The position numbers and the translations under genes are program-made. Shown in pieces: positions 7,220 to 16,100 of a DNA stretch of 27,043 nucleotides. The DNA comes from Bog-159 sp035541265 (lineage in GTDB: Bacteria > Acidobacteriota > Terriglobia > Bryobacterales > Bryobacteraceae). The stretch is from contig DATKNQ010000225.1 of assembly GCA_035541265.1 (NCBI GenBank), positions 1 through 27,043 of the forward strand. Reading direction: 5' to 3'. The first letter of the stretch is position 1; each line of letters opens with the position of its first letter. The notes under the pieces were generated by a model. The model worked only from the letters and a program-made list of their open reading frames with translations, had not been told where the DNA came from and made no database searches.

Positions 7220-7295
7220 TGCGTTTCTCCTTCAAGGGGACGCAAGTCCGATCGGCCTTTCGGGCTTTACGTGGGTTGCGTTGGCCCCGATTTCT

Positions 7296-8240
7296 CTACA
7301 CAAACAAATTACTGACAGAAGTCTCTTCGTGGATGGACTGAATCGCCCGCGCCAGCAACGGCGCCACAGACAGAGACTTAATCTTCTGCGAAGCCTTGGC
7401 TTCTTCCGACAACGGAATCGAATCCGTAAACACCACTTCCTCGAGCGCCGATTCCTCGATGCGCTGCACGGCCGGTCCCGACAGCACAGCGTGCGTGGCA
7501 CAGGCGCTCACGCTGCGCGCACCCTGCCGCATCAGCGCTTCGGCGCCCTTGACCAGCGTGCCCGCGGTATCGATCAGATCGTCCACCATCAAACAATGCC
7601 GGCCTTCCACTTCGCCCACCACGTTCATCACTTCGGCCACATTGGGCTTCTCGCGGCGCTTATCAATGATGGCCAGCGGCGCATTCATGCGCTTGCCGAA
7701 GGCGCGGGCGCGCTCCACACCGCCCGGATCGGGCGAAACCACCGTCAGATCCGGAATGCCCAGCGGCTTGAAATACTCGATCATTACCGGGGCCGAGAAC
7801 AGGTGATCCACCGGCACATCGAAGAATCCCTGAATCTGCGCGGCGTGCAGATCCATGGCCATGATCCGGTCCGCGCCGGCGCGTTCCAACAGCGAAGCCA
7901 CCAGCTTGGCGGAGATGGGCACGCGCGGCTTATCCTTACGGTCCTGCCGGGCGTATCCATAATAGGGTAACACTGCGGTGATGCGGTCTGCTGAGGCGCG
8001 TTTGGCCGCGTCGATCATGAGCAGCATCTCCATCAGGTTATGGTCGACCGGCCGGCAGGTCGGCTGGATCAGGAACACGTCGGCGCCGCGCACGTTTTCC
8101 TGAAACTGCAGGTAGACCTCCCCGTCGGAAAAGGTCTCCAGCATGAGGTTGCCGAGCTGCAGGCCTAAGGCGGAGCAGATGTCTTCGGCCAGGCGCGCAT
8201 TGGCGGTCCCCGTGAAGATTTTCAAACGATCGGGTGTCAT
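7296..8240 (-). CDS. prs: Ribose-phosphate pyrophosphokinase (PRPP synthetase)
   Basis: A 314-residue class I PRPP synthetase, which transfers pyrophosphate from ATP to ribose 5-phosphate for nucleotide synthesis. Motifs seen: FSDGEVYLQFQENVRG (residues 37-52), the flexible loop YYGYARQDRKDKPR (93-106), the metal/ATP site MDLHAAQIQGFF (129-140) and the PRPP loop VDDLIDTAGTLV (219-230). I chose the ATG at 8240 because it overlaps the ispE stop as ATGA, like the other junctions in this operon, and matches the usual N-terminus. An in-frame ATG at 8267 has a better upstream GAAGG and would add nine residues. Its product PRPP is the co-substrate of apt, two genes upstream. Confidence 0.96.
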   Translation of the reverse strand: MTPDRLKIFTGTANARLAEDICSALGLQLGNLMLETFSDGEVYLQFQENVRGADVFLIQPTCRPVDHNLMEMLLMIDAAKRASADRITAVLPYYGYARQDRKDKPRVPISAKLVASLLERAGADRIMAMDLHAAQIQGFFDVPVDHLFSAPVMIEYFKPLGIPDLTVVSPDPGGVERARAFGKRMNAPLAIIDKRREKPNVAEVMNVVGEVEGRHCLMVDDLIDTAGTLVKGAEALMRQGARSVSACATHAVLSGPAVQRIEESALEEVVFTDSIPLSEEAKASQKIKSLSVAPLLARAIQSIHEETSVSNLFV

Positions 8241-9175
8241 CGCTCGGATCGGCCTAAAGGCGGCCATAGGTTGCCTTCAGTGTAAGCCGCGAGCGCACGC
8301 CGCCAAAGCCGGCGATAGCGGACGCGGCTGACCAGTGAGATTGGGAAAACATTTTCTTCAGATAGTGATTTTTGCGCGCGATGGAGCCGCGCCTGAGTGC
8401 CGAACAAACCGAAGAGCGCCGAACCGCTGCCGGTCATCATTGCCTGGTTGGCACCCAGCTTCAATAGCCGTTGCTTCAGTAAAGCAAGCTGCGGGAATTG
8501 CTCAAAAGCTACTGTTTCAAAGTCGTTAACCGCATCCCCACCGGCCGGCTCACACCATGCCTGCGACTGGAAACTAACTATCTTATTTTGTTGTAATTCT
8601 ATTGTCAAATAAGGCGCCATCGAGCGGTACGCCGCGGCTGTGGAAATGTGCAGGCCCGGAGCGATCAGCAAGCCGCGGCGCGCAGGGGCGTCGGGCAGCG
8701 GGTAAAACTCCGTGCCACGGCCGAGCGCTACGGCGGTTCCGCCGAACAGAAAAAAAGGCACGTCGCTGCCTAGCTGCGATCCCAGTTCGAGCAGCCGGGC
8801 GGTCTCGATGCGGCGTCCGGCGAGCACCGGCAGGGCCAGCAACACCGCGGCCGCGTCCGACGATCCGCCGCCCAGGCCGGCGCCCATGGGAATGCGTTTG
8901 CGCAGCCGGAACGAGACGTTTGCCTGGATTCGCATGGCCTCGAGCGCGAGCGAGGCGGCCCTCACGACGAGATTGTCCGGAATATCGATATTGCCGCCGA
9001 TGCGAATGGCCGTCCGCCGCGCGCGCGCGAATTCGACATCGATGGTGTCCGCCAGCGAAATGGTCTGGAAGATCGTGCGGATTTCGTGATAGCCATCCGG
9101 ACGCGGGTGCAGCACGCGCAGATCGAGGTTGATCTTGGCGAAAGCGCGCAAGCGGGCCTGGCGCGTCTGGCTCAT
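8237..9175 (-). CDS. ispE: 4-diphosphocytidyl-2-C-methyl-D-erythritol kinase
   Basis: A 312-residue GHMP kinase of the non-mevalonate isoprenoid pathway, phosphorylating the 2-hydroxyl of CDP-methylerythritol. The family motifs are the N-terminal AFAKINLDL with K14, DGYHEIRTIFQTISL, the ATP-binding PMGAGLGGGSSDAAAVL (residues 96-112), LGSDVPFFLFGGTA with D138, and the C-terminal MTGSGSALFGLF. It is about 30 residues longer than the E. coli enzyme because of a basic C-terminal tail. The ATG at 9175 overlaps the apt stop by 4 bp, and its own stop overlaps prs by 4 bp. The frame is open further upstream only because it runs through apt. Confidence 0.96.
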   Translation of the reverse strand: MSQTRQARLRAFAKINLDLRVLHPRPDGYHEIRTIFQTISLADTIDVEFARARRTAIRIGGNIDIPDNLVVRAASLALEAMRIQANVSFRLRKRIPMGAGLGGGSSDAAAVLLALPVLAGRRIETARLLELGSQLGSDVPFFLFGGTAVALGRGTEFYPLPDAPARRGLLIAPGLHISTAAAYRSMAPYLTIELQQNKIVSFQSQAWCEPAGGDAVNDFETVAFEQFPQLALLKQRLLKLGANQAMMTGSGSALFGLFGTQARLHRAQKSLSEENVFPISLVSRVRYRRLWRRALAAYTEGNLWPPLGRSER

Positions 9176-9693
9176 TTGTCGTACTGCAGGAGTGAGAAGA
9201 CGTCGTAGCCGGGCAGCTTGCTGCGTCCGTGCAGGAAAGTCAGCTCGATGGCGAATCCGAGTCCTACCACGTTGCCGCCTGCCTGCTCCGCAAGCTTCGC
9301 CACGGCGGCGGCCGTGCCTCCGGTGGCCAGCAGGTCGTCGACGATCAACACGCGGCTGCCGGCCACGACGGCGTCTTTGTGCATCTCCAGGCCGTCGGTG
9401 CCGTATTCGAGCGCATAGTTGACCTTCAGCGTCTCCGCGGGCAGCTTCTTCGGCTTGCGCACCGGCACGAAGCCCGCGCCCAGCGCATATGCCAGCGCCG
9501 GCGCGAAAATGAAACCGCGCGCTTCGATGCCCAGCACCATATCGACGTGCGCATCGCGGTAATGATCGCACAGCGCGTCGATCACGCCGCGCAGACCAGC
9601 TCTGTCTTTGAGCAGCGTGGTGATGTCGTAAAAGAGGATGCCCGGCTTGGGAAAATCGGGCACTTCGCGGATCAGCGACTTCAGGTTATCCAT
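9172..9693 (-). CDS. apt: Adenine phosphoribosyltransferase
   Basis: A 173-residue purine-salvage enzyme converting adenine and PRPP to AMP. Seen are VPDFPKPGILFYDIT at residues 11-25, the GIEARGF motif at 55-61, VRKPKKLP at 78-85, and the PRPP loop VLIVDDLLATGGTAAA at 115-130. The length is typical. The start codon shares one base with the acyP stop (TGATG), and the stop overlaps ispE by 4 bp. It uses the PRPP made by prs in the same operon. Confidence 0.96.
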   Translation of the reverse strand: MDNLKSLIREVPDFPKPGILFYDITTLLKDRAGLRGVIDALCDHYRDAHVDMVLGIEARGFIFAPALAYALGAGFVPVRKPKKLPAETLKVNYALEYGTDGLEMHKDAVVAGSRVLIVDDLLATGGTAAAVAKLAEQAGGNVVGLGFAIELTFLHGRSKLPGYDVFSLLQYDK

Positions 9694-9977
9694 CAGACCT
9701 CGATTTGAAAATCGGAATAATGTTTCAGCGCGGCTTCCAGCTCTTCCACGCCGCGCACGTCGGCAAAACGCGGGCCCTTGCGCAGCGCGGCGGCCAGATC
9801 GGAGAGTTTTTCAGGCGGCCCGGCGGCGAAGACTTCCACGCGGCCGTCATCCAGATTGCGGACGTAGCCGGTCACGCCGAGCGCCACCGCCACGCGCTGC
9901 GTGTGGTCGCGATAGCCTACGCCTTGCACGCGGCCGCGCACCAGGTAGAGACGTGCGATATGCGAATTGCGAGCCAT
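9693..9977 (-). CDS. acyP: Acylphosphatase
   Basis: A 94-residue protein of the acylphosphatase fold, which hydrolyses acyl phosphates. The signature VRGRVQGVGYRDHTQRVA is at residues 13-30 and contains the phosphate-binding loop and the catalytic Arg in GYR. The second signature, GYVRNLDDGRVEVFAAGP, holds the catalytic Asn. The position usually occupied by Phe after GVG is Tyr here, and the next usual aromatic is His. It is the first gene of the operon, with a candidate -10 box 18 nt upstream and no clear ribosome binding site. Confidence 0.93.
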   Translation of the reverse strand: MARNSHIARLYLVRGRVQGVGYRDHTQRVAVALGVTGYVRNLDDGRVEVFAAGPPEKLSDLAAALRKGPRFADVRGVEELEAALKHYSDFQIEV

Positions 9978-9995
9978 GAAAAAAACGAGGATAGC

Positions 9996-10001
9996 ATTAT
10001 A
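9996..10001 (-). promoter_or_regulatory. Candidate -10 box for the acyP-to-rplI operon (TATAAT)
   Basis: On the minus strand a perfect TATAAT lies 18 nt before the acyP ATG. CTGACC 16 bp upstream is a 4/6 match to the -35 consensus. The predicted leader would be only about 12 nt, contain a T-rich run and lack a Shine-Dalgarno site. This is the only gap of any size before the operon, so a promoter is expected here. Confidence 0.45.
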
Positions 10002-10019
10002 CGGCTTTCGCCTTCCGGG

Positions 10020-11690
10020 TCAGTCGACCTTGAAGACGGTCGCACTGACGGCTTTACCGCCGGACGTGTATACCGTGACCGCGCCGCTCACGGCGCTGCT
10101 CGGCACGACGGCTGTGATCTTGGTATCGGACGACACCTTGAACTTGGCTCCCACGCTGCCGCCGAACGTGACGGTTTGAGTTTGCGTGAGGCTCTCGCCG
10201 CTGATGGTGACCTGTGTGCCGGGCGCTCCACTCGCCGGTGAGAAACTCAGAAGCTGCGGGGTCACATAGAACGGCACCACGGTGGCGAGTATGCCGCCGG
10301 GCGTCGTGACCTGCACTCTACCGGTAGTCGCACCAGCCGGCACTTTTGCGATGACCTGGGTCGCGGAAGAAACGTTGAACGTGGTGGTCGTGCCATTAAA
10401 GGTGACTTGGGTAGCGCCGGCCAGATTGTTGCCGATAATCCTGACGGTAGCGCTGAGCTTGGCCGCGCCCGGCAGCATGCTGATGAACGGATCGAGCCCC
10501 GTCAGGAAGCTGAAAACGGTGCCGTTGCCCGATGCGCCGCCGAGCGCGGTAGTCCCGTAGAGATTCCCATCCGTCGCCTGCAACAACCCGCCGACCGGGT
10601 CCAGGCCGCTACCGGGAGACGTGGGCAATGGATATGGCGTGAGCATGCCACTGGTGGTGATTTGAAAAAGCCCGCCACCGCCGCCGGGTGTCACGCCGTA
10701 GAGGTTACCGTCCGTCGCCTGGATGAGCGCGCTCTCGGGCCATGCTCCATCCGGGCATCCGGCGGCGGCGCAGAAGCTGTAGAGCGTCGTATATGCGCCG
10801 GCGGGAGTGATCTTGAAGACCGATCCGTAGCTGTAGGTTCCGCCAAAGATCGTCGTCCCGTAGAAATTGCCGTCGCTACCCTGCACCAGACCGGCGGCGG
10901 GACACGACCCGCGGTCAGCCGGCAGTGCGTAGCTATACAGAGTGGACAGCGCGCCCGTGGACGTCATCTTGAAAATCGAGCCCAGGCCGTTAGCGCCGCC
11001 GGCATTGGCGGTGCCATAGAAGTTTCCGTTCTTGTCCTGCACCAGAGGACTGCAGGGCAGTTCGCCGTCGGTGCAGCCGGTCGACGAGCAGAAGCTGTAG
11101 ACCGTCGTCAGCGCGCCGCTAGGGGTAACTTTGAAGATGGTGCCTTCGAGGTGGGCGCCGCCAGTCAAAGTGGCGCCGTAGAAGTCTCCGTTGAGCGCCT
11201 GGAGCAAGCTGGCTTCCGGGTAGCTCCCATCATTGCAAGATCCCGTGGAGCAGAAGGTGTGAAGCGTAGTGAATACGCCGGCTGGCGTGATTTTGAAGAT
11301 CGTGCCGCAACCGTAACTGCACGCCAGGAAAGATCCGCCGTAGCTGGTGGTGCCGTAGAAATTCCCGTCGGATCCCTGCGCCAGGCCAGCCGGCACACCG
11401 CCGTCGGCGTAGCCACTGAACGAGTAGAGTGTCGTAAGTACTCCGCCAGGTGTGATCTTAAATACAGTGCCGCAGCCGGAGGGGGACTGAAGACACGTGA
11501 AGCTACCGCCCTCCGATGTCGTGCCGTAGAAATTCCCGTCGACTCCTTCGACCAGCGAGGAGACCGGGTATGCGCCGCCGTCCCCGCTGAAACTCGCTAA
11601 GTTATTGAAGGTTTGTGCCGGCGATGATATCCCTAGCACGACTAAAGAGAAAATACTGGCACACGTCCTACGGCCGTCCAATCCTCTCAC
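10020..11690 (-). CDS. Secreted GloVer-repeat protein with two C-terminal IPT/TIG domains
   Basis: A 556-residue protein starting at a GTG that has AAGGAGGG 6 nt upstream. Residues 1-26 look like a signal peptide (basic start, then IFSLVVLGISSPAQ). About seven imperfect repeats of some 45-55 residues follow. Each has the pattern 'L-x-Q-G-x-DGNFYGTT-x-x-GG ... G-T-x-FKITP-x-G-x-x-TTLYSF', which is the GloVer repeat (TIGR03803) known from Acidobacteria, Verrucomicrobia and Gloeobacter. Several repeats carry Cys pairs (for example CSTGSC and CAAAGC), which could form disulfides outside the cell. From about residue 395 there are two IPT/TIG-type immunoglobulin-like domains. A repeat fold of beta-propeller type is plausible. 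The function is unknown; surface or extracellular placement is inferred. Confidence 0.85.
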   Translation of the reverse strand: MRGLDGRRTCASIFSLVVLGISSPAQTFNNLASFSGDGGAYPVSSLVEGVDGNFYGTTSEGGSFTCLQSPSGCGTVFKITPGGVLTTLYSFSGYADGGVPAGLAQGSDGNFYGTTSYGGSFLACSYGCGTIFKITPAGVFTTLHTFCSTGSCNDGSYPEASLLQALNGDFYGATLTGGAHLEGTIFKVTPSGALTTVYSFCSSTGCTDGELPCSPLVQDKNGNFYGTANAGGANGLGSIFKMTSTGALSTLYSYALPADRGSCPAAGLVQGSDGNFYGTTIFGGTYSYGSVFKITPAGAYTTLYSFCAAAGCPDGAWPESALIQATDGNLYGVTPGGGGGLFQITTSGMLTPYPLPTSPGSGLDPVGGLLQATDGNLYGTTALGGASGNGTVFSFLTGLDPFISMLPGAAKLSATVRIIGNNLAGATQVTFNGTTTTFNVSSATQVIAKVPAGATTGRVQVTTPGGILATVVPFYVTPQLLSFSPASGAPGTQVTISGESLTQTQTVTFGGSVGAKFKVSSDTKITAVVPSSAVSGAVTVYTSGGKAVSATVFKVD

Positions 11691-11696
11691 CCCGTA

Positions 11697-11704
11697 CCCT
11701 CCTT
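11697..11704 (-). promoter_or_regulatory. Strong ribosome binding site fixing the GTG start of the GloVer gene
   Basis: AAGGAGGG on the minus strand lies 6 nt before the GTG at 11690. It fixes a start that lacks ATG. A -10-like TAGAAT is further upstream at 11723-11728, with no convincing -35. The rest of the 66-bp gap to the outer-membrane-factor gene contains the palindrome CCAATTGG at 11731-11738 and no clear terminator. Confidence 0.65.
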
Positions 11705-11756
11705 GCCGGGTAGCTTCAGGGTATTCTAAACCAATTGGCCGCGAAGCGCGAGTAAA

Positions 11757-13145
11757 TTAACGCCAGCCGCCGCCGAGGGCGCTATAGAGTTGCACGAGGG
11801 TCAGGGCTTCTCCTTGTTGCGCGGTTACCAGGCTTAGCTGCGCGGTGAACAAGCTTGAATCGGTGGTGAGTACTTCGAGGTAGCTGGTGGCGCCGCCCTG
11901 GTAGCGCATGCGCGCGAGGCGCGTGGCGTCTTCGGCCGCGGCTACCAGCTTTTCCTGCTGCTCGCGGGTGGCCCGCTGCTTGTTCAGAGCGATGAGGGCG
12001 TTCGACACATCGCGGAATGCGCCGGCGATGGTCTTCTGATAGTTGAGCACCATCTCCTGCTTAGTTGCCTCGGCCAGGTGAAGCTGGCCCTTCAACTTGC
12101 CGCCCTCGAAAATGGGCTGCGCCAGCGAGCCGATACCATAGATGGTGCGGCCCGCCGGGTCGAAGAGATTCGAGAATTCGTTGCCGCCCAATCCGGCGGA
12201 GGCGCTGATCGAGATTTGCGGAAAGAACTGCGCGCGGGCCACGCCGATCTGCGCATTCGCGGCGACCAACTGCTGCTCGGCCTGCTGGATGTCGGGGCGG
12301 CGCTCCAAAAGTTGCGAAGGCACGCCGGTGGGCAGATCCTGTGCAGGCGCAGCCAGGGCCTTTGCGCTCGTATGCGGCACTGGGCCAGGGGTCTCGCCGA
12401 GCAGAAACCGTAATGCATTTTCCTGTTGCTGGATCTGCTGCTCGATCTGGGGAACCTGCGTGGTCGCTGTGTAAAGCAATTCTTCCGCCTCGCGCAGATC
12501 CGATAACGGGACGGCACCGCCATGTTCCAGGCGCGTCGTCAGATCGACGGACTCCTGGCGGATTTTCAGGGTCGCGCGGGCGATCTGGAGCTGCCGGTCT
12601 AGCGCGCAGAGCCAGATGTAGGTGCTGGCAACCTGCTGCACCAGAGACATGCGCACCGCGCGCTGCGCCCAGGATTGCGCCAATAATTGCGCACGCGCAG
12701 CCTCGGTCTGCCTGCGGTAGAGTCCCCAGAAATCCGGGGCCCACGAGCCGGAGAGGCTGAAACTGCCGAAGGCCAGCGGGCTGCCGATCGATTGCGACAC
12801 CGACGACGGCAGCGTCGCTCCTATTCCGGTGCCGCTGCCCGAGAGCTGCGGCAATTCCTGTGCGTGAACGATCTTCAACTGCGCCTGCTGCTCGAGCACG
12901 TGCTCGGCGGCGATGCGCAAATCGTAATTGTTGGCGAGCGCCGCGCGGATCAGAGCCTGCAGTTCCGGCTCGGGAAAAACTTCCGCCCAGCTCTGGTCGC
13001 CGAGCGATGCGCCGCTGCTTGCAACGGCGGCGTTGTCCGCGCCGCGGTAATTGGGCGCGGCGGGCACGGAAGGACGCTTGTAATTCGGTCCGACGATGCA
13101 GGCGGTCAGAGCCAGGAACGCCAGGCTGGAGAGGGCGTTCTTCAT
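11757..13145 (-). CDS. RND efflux outer-membrane factor lipoprotein (TolC/OprM/NodT family)
   Basis: A 462-residue protein that would form the outer-membrane channel of the tripartite pump encoded by the two genes before it. It starts with a lipoprotein signal whose lipobox LTAC puts the acylated Cys at residue 16, then VGPNYKRP, the standard opening of this family. Two long outer-membrane-efflux-protein repeats rich in Gln, Ala and Glu heptads follow, with LLERRPDIQQAEQQLVAANA and ARAQFFPQISISASAGLGG as family hallmarks. The ATG at 13145 overlaps the RND gene's stop as ATGA. The frame is open far upstream only as a shadow of the RND gene. Confidence 0.95.
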   Translation of the reverse strand: MKNALSSLAFLALTACIVGPNYKRPSVPAAPNYRGADNAAVASSGASLGDQSWAEVFPEPELQALIRAALANNYDLRIAAEHVLEQQAQLKIVHAQELPQLSGSGTGIGATLPSSVSQSIGSPLAFGSFSLSGSWAPDFWGLYRRQTEAARAQLLAQSWAQRAVRMSLVQQVASTYIWLCALDRQLQIARATLKIRQESVDLTTRLEHGGAVPLSDLREAEELLYTATTQVPQIEQQIQQQENALRFLLGETPGPVPHTSAKALAAPAQDLPTGVPSQLLERRPDIQQAEQQLVAANAQIGVARAQFFPQISISASAGLGGNEFSNLFDPAGRTIYGIGSLAQPIFEGGKLKGQLHLAEATKQEMVLNYQKTIAGAFRDVSNALIALNKQRATREQQEKLVAAAEDATRLARMRYQGGATSYLEVLTTDSSLFTAQLSLVTAQQGEALTLVQLYSALGGGWR

Positions 13146-16100
13146 GCCTGGCCTCCTTCGGGCTCGGGCGCATGGGTCGAATCCATGGTCAGACCGCTTC
13201 CACCGCGCACGAGCCGATGCGAAAGATATTCGACCACCGCGAATGTGACGGGGATCATGAGAATGCCGATCAGTGTGGCCAGCGTCATACCGCCGATCAC
13301 CACCGTGCCCAGGATGCGCCGCGCGACCGCGCCCGAGCCGCTGGCCGTCCACAGCGGCAGACAGCCGAAGATGAATGCCAGCGCGGTCATGACGATGGGG
13401 CGGAAGCGCAGGCGGGCCGCATGCAGCGCGGCTAAGGAGATGCTCTGCCCCTCGCGGTAATTCGCCACGGCGAACTCCACGATCAGAATGGCGTTCTTGG
13501 CCGAAAGGCCGATCAGCATGATCAGGCCGACGGTGGCAAAGATGTCGTTTTCGAGCGAGCGCAGGCTGAGCGCGAGATAGGCGCCCAGGATCGCGACCGG
13601 AGTGCTGAGCAGCACGCTGAAGGGCAGCGTCCAGCTTTCGTACAAAGCCGCCAGAATCAGGAACACGAACGTTAGCGACAAGCCAAATACCACCCACGCC
13701 GGAACACCTTCGGCGGCGCGCTGCTCCTGAAAGCTCATGCCCTGATACGAGAAGCCCATGCCCGCCGGCATGACGCGATGAAAGGCATCTTCGAGCGCGG
13801 CCCGCACCTGGCCGGAACTGTATCCGGGCGCGCCGGCGATATTGAGCTGCGCGGCGTTGTATTCGTTGAAACGCAGGATAAACTCGGGCCCGGTGATCTT
13901 CTTCACGTTGACCAGAGAACCCAGCGGCACGCGGCTCCCATTGGCGCTGCGCACGTAGAATTGGTTGATGTTCTGAATGTTGGTGCGGGTGTCGCCTTCG
14001 GCCTCGACGTAGGTTTGCCACTGGCGGCCGAAGCGATTGAAGTAGTTCACCAGGTAGCCGCCCATGAACGTCTGCATGGTGGTGTAAATGTCGTTCAACT
14101 CGACCTGCTGCTCGAAGGCCTTTTCGCGATCTACATCGGCATAAAGCTGCGGCACCGCCGGCAGGTACGACGGAATCGCGGCGGCGATCTCGGGCCGCTT
14201 CGAAAGCGCTCCCAGATAGGCGAACAGATTCTTGGTGAGGAACGTTGTATCGTCGTTGCCGGACCGGTCTTGCAGAATCATCGTTACGCCGCCCGAGGTG
14301 CCGATACCGGGGATGGCCGGCGGCGGGAAGGAGAACGCCAGCCCGTCGGATACGCCCGCGAGCTGCCGCTGCACGCTGCTTTGGATGGCCTCGATCTGTT
14401 CCGCCTTGGACTTGCGCACGTCCCAATTCTTAAGCGAGACGAAGAAGAACGCGGTATTGGTGCTCTGCGTCTGGGTAAGTAAGCTGAAGCCATCCACGGC
14501 CACGACGCCTTCGATGCCCGGTGTGTTGAGCAGCGCTTTGGTCACCCGCTGCGCGGCGGCATCGGTGCGCTGCAGCGACGCGGCGTCGGGCAACTGCATG
14601 GCGACGAACAGATAGCCCTGGTCTTCCTGCGGAATGAATCCGGCCGGCGCACGCGCTCCCATGATCCCGGCCAGCACCGCGATCACCAGCAGCGCAACCA
14701 TGGTGAATCCGGACTTGTGTAGCAGCACGCTGGCGGTGGAGACGTATTTGTCCTGGGTCTTTCCGAAGACGCGATTGAAAACGCCGAAGAAGCGGCCCAT
14801 CAATCCGGGGCGGCGCGTGTGATCCTTGGGCTTGAGCAGCAACGCCGCCAGCGCCGGGCTGAGCGTGAGCGCGTTGAACGCCGAGATCAGCACCGAGACC
14901 GCGATGGTGATGGCGAATTGCTGATAGAGGCGGCCGGTGATGCCGGGCACTGCCGCCGTGGGGATGAAAACCGCCGCCAGGATGAGGGCGATGGCCACGA
15001 CCGGTCCGCCTACCTGCTCCATGGCCGCGATGGTGGCATCCTTGGGAGCCATCCCCTCGTCGATCAAATGCTCGACGGCTTCGACCACGATGATGGCATC
15101 GTCGACTACTAGGCCGATCGCCAGCACCAGGCCGAACAGCGAAAGCGTGTTGATCGAAAAGCCCAGCACCGGAAACAGAATGAACGTTCCGATCAACGAA
15201 ACCGGCACCGCCATCAGCGGAATGATGGTCGCCCGCCAGCCTTGCAGGAAGATATAGACCACGATGATGACCAGCCACAAGGCGATGACCAGGGTCAAAA
15301 TGATTTCGCGAATGCCTGCCGTGACGGCCTTGGTCGTGTCCAGCGGAACGTCATATTTCATGCCGGCCGGGAAGGTCGCGGCCAACTCTTTCAGGCGCTT
15401 GCGGACGCCTTCGGCCGTCGAGACCGCGTTCGAGCCGGGAAGCTGATACACCGCCATCATGCCGGCGGGTGCGCCATTGTAACGCGCCGACAGGCTGTAG
15501 ATCTGGGTGCCGAGTTCGACGCGCGCGACATCACGCAGGTGCAGGACCGAGCCGTCCGGATTCGCGCGAATCACGATGTCGCCGAATTGTTCCGGCGTGA
15601 CCAGGCGGCCCTGCGTGCGCACGGTGTAGGTAAACTGCTGCCCGGCCGGTACCGGCTCGGCGCCGATCTGGCCCGCGGGGTTGACGTTATTTTGGACCTG
15701 CAGGGCGTTGATGATCTCAGTCGCCGTAACGCCGAGCTTGGCGAGTTGCTCGGGATTCACCCACACGCGCAGGGCGTACTGCCCGCCGAAGATCTGCACG
15801 CGCGAGACGCCCGGCAGGCGCGTCAGCTCGTCCTGCAGATTGATGATGGCGTAATTGGTCAGGAATTCGGCGCTGTATTTATTGCCGGGCGATGAAAGGC
15901 CGATCAGCATCAACGGCGAAGTGAGCGATTTCTGGACCGTGAGTCCGGCCGCATTGACCTGTGCCGGAAGCTGCGACTGCGCCTGCGCCACGCGTAGCTG
16001 GGACAGCACCTCGTCGGTGTCCGGATTCGTCTTCACATCGAAATCCACGTACACGGTAGCCTGCCCGTTATTCGCGTTGACCGAGTACATGTAAAGCATG

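Noticed and set aside
7240..7275. Short inverted repeats in the prs-rplY gap (GCC-CGAAA-GGC and CCGATCGG)
   Set aside because: The stems are only 3-4 bp and no T-tract follows, so neither a terminator nor a ribosomal-protein leader can be supported.
5951..7315. A 454-codon plus-strand frame across pth and rplY
   Set aside because: It is antisense to two well-recognised genes and has the His/Arg/Gly/Asp-rich composition of a reverse-strand shadow.
9176..9571. Open extension upstream of ispE
   Set aside because: It is a shadow frame of apt; kinase similarity begins at 9175.
10282..11600. Plus-strand open frames across the GloVer gene
   Set aside because: They mirror the repeat structure of the minus-strand gene and match no protein family.
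10060..11600. Repeated DNA blocks that could be a CRISPR-like or tandem-repeat array
   Set aside because: The repeats keep the reading frame, are diverged, and encode the GloVer protein repeats; there are no uniform spacers.
13146..14426. Long open frame extending the outer-membrane-factor gene upstream
   Set aside because: It is antiparallel in content to no known protein and is simply a second frame of the RND pump gene; the lipoprotein signal begins at 13145.
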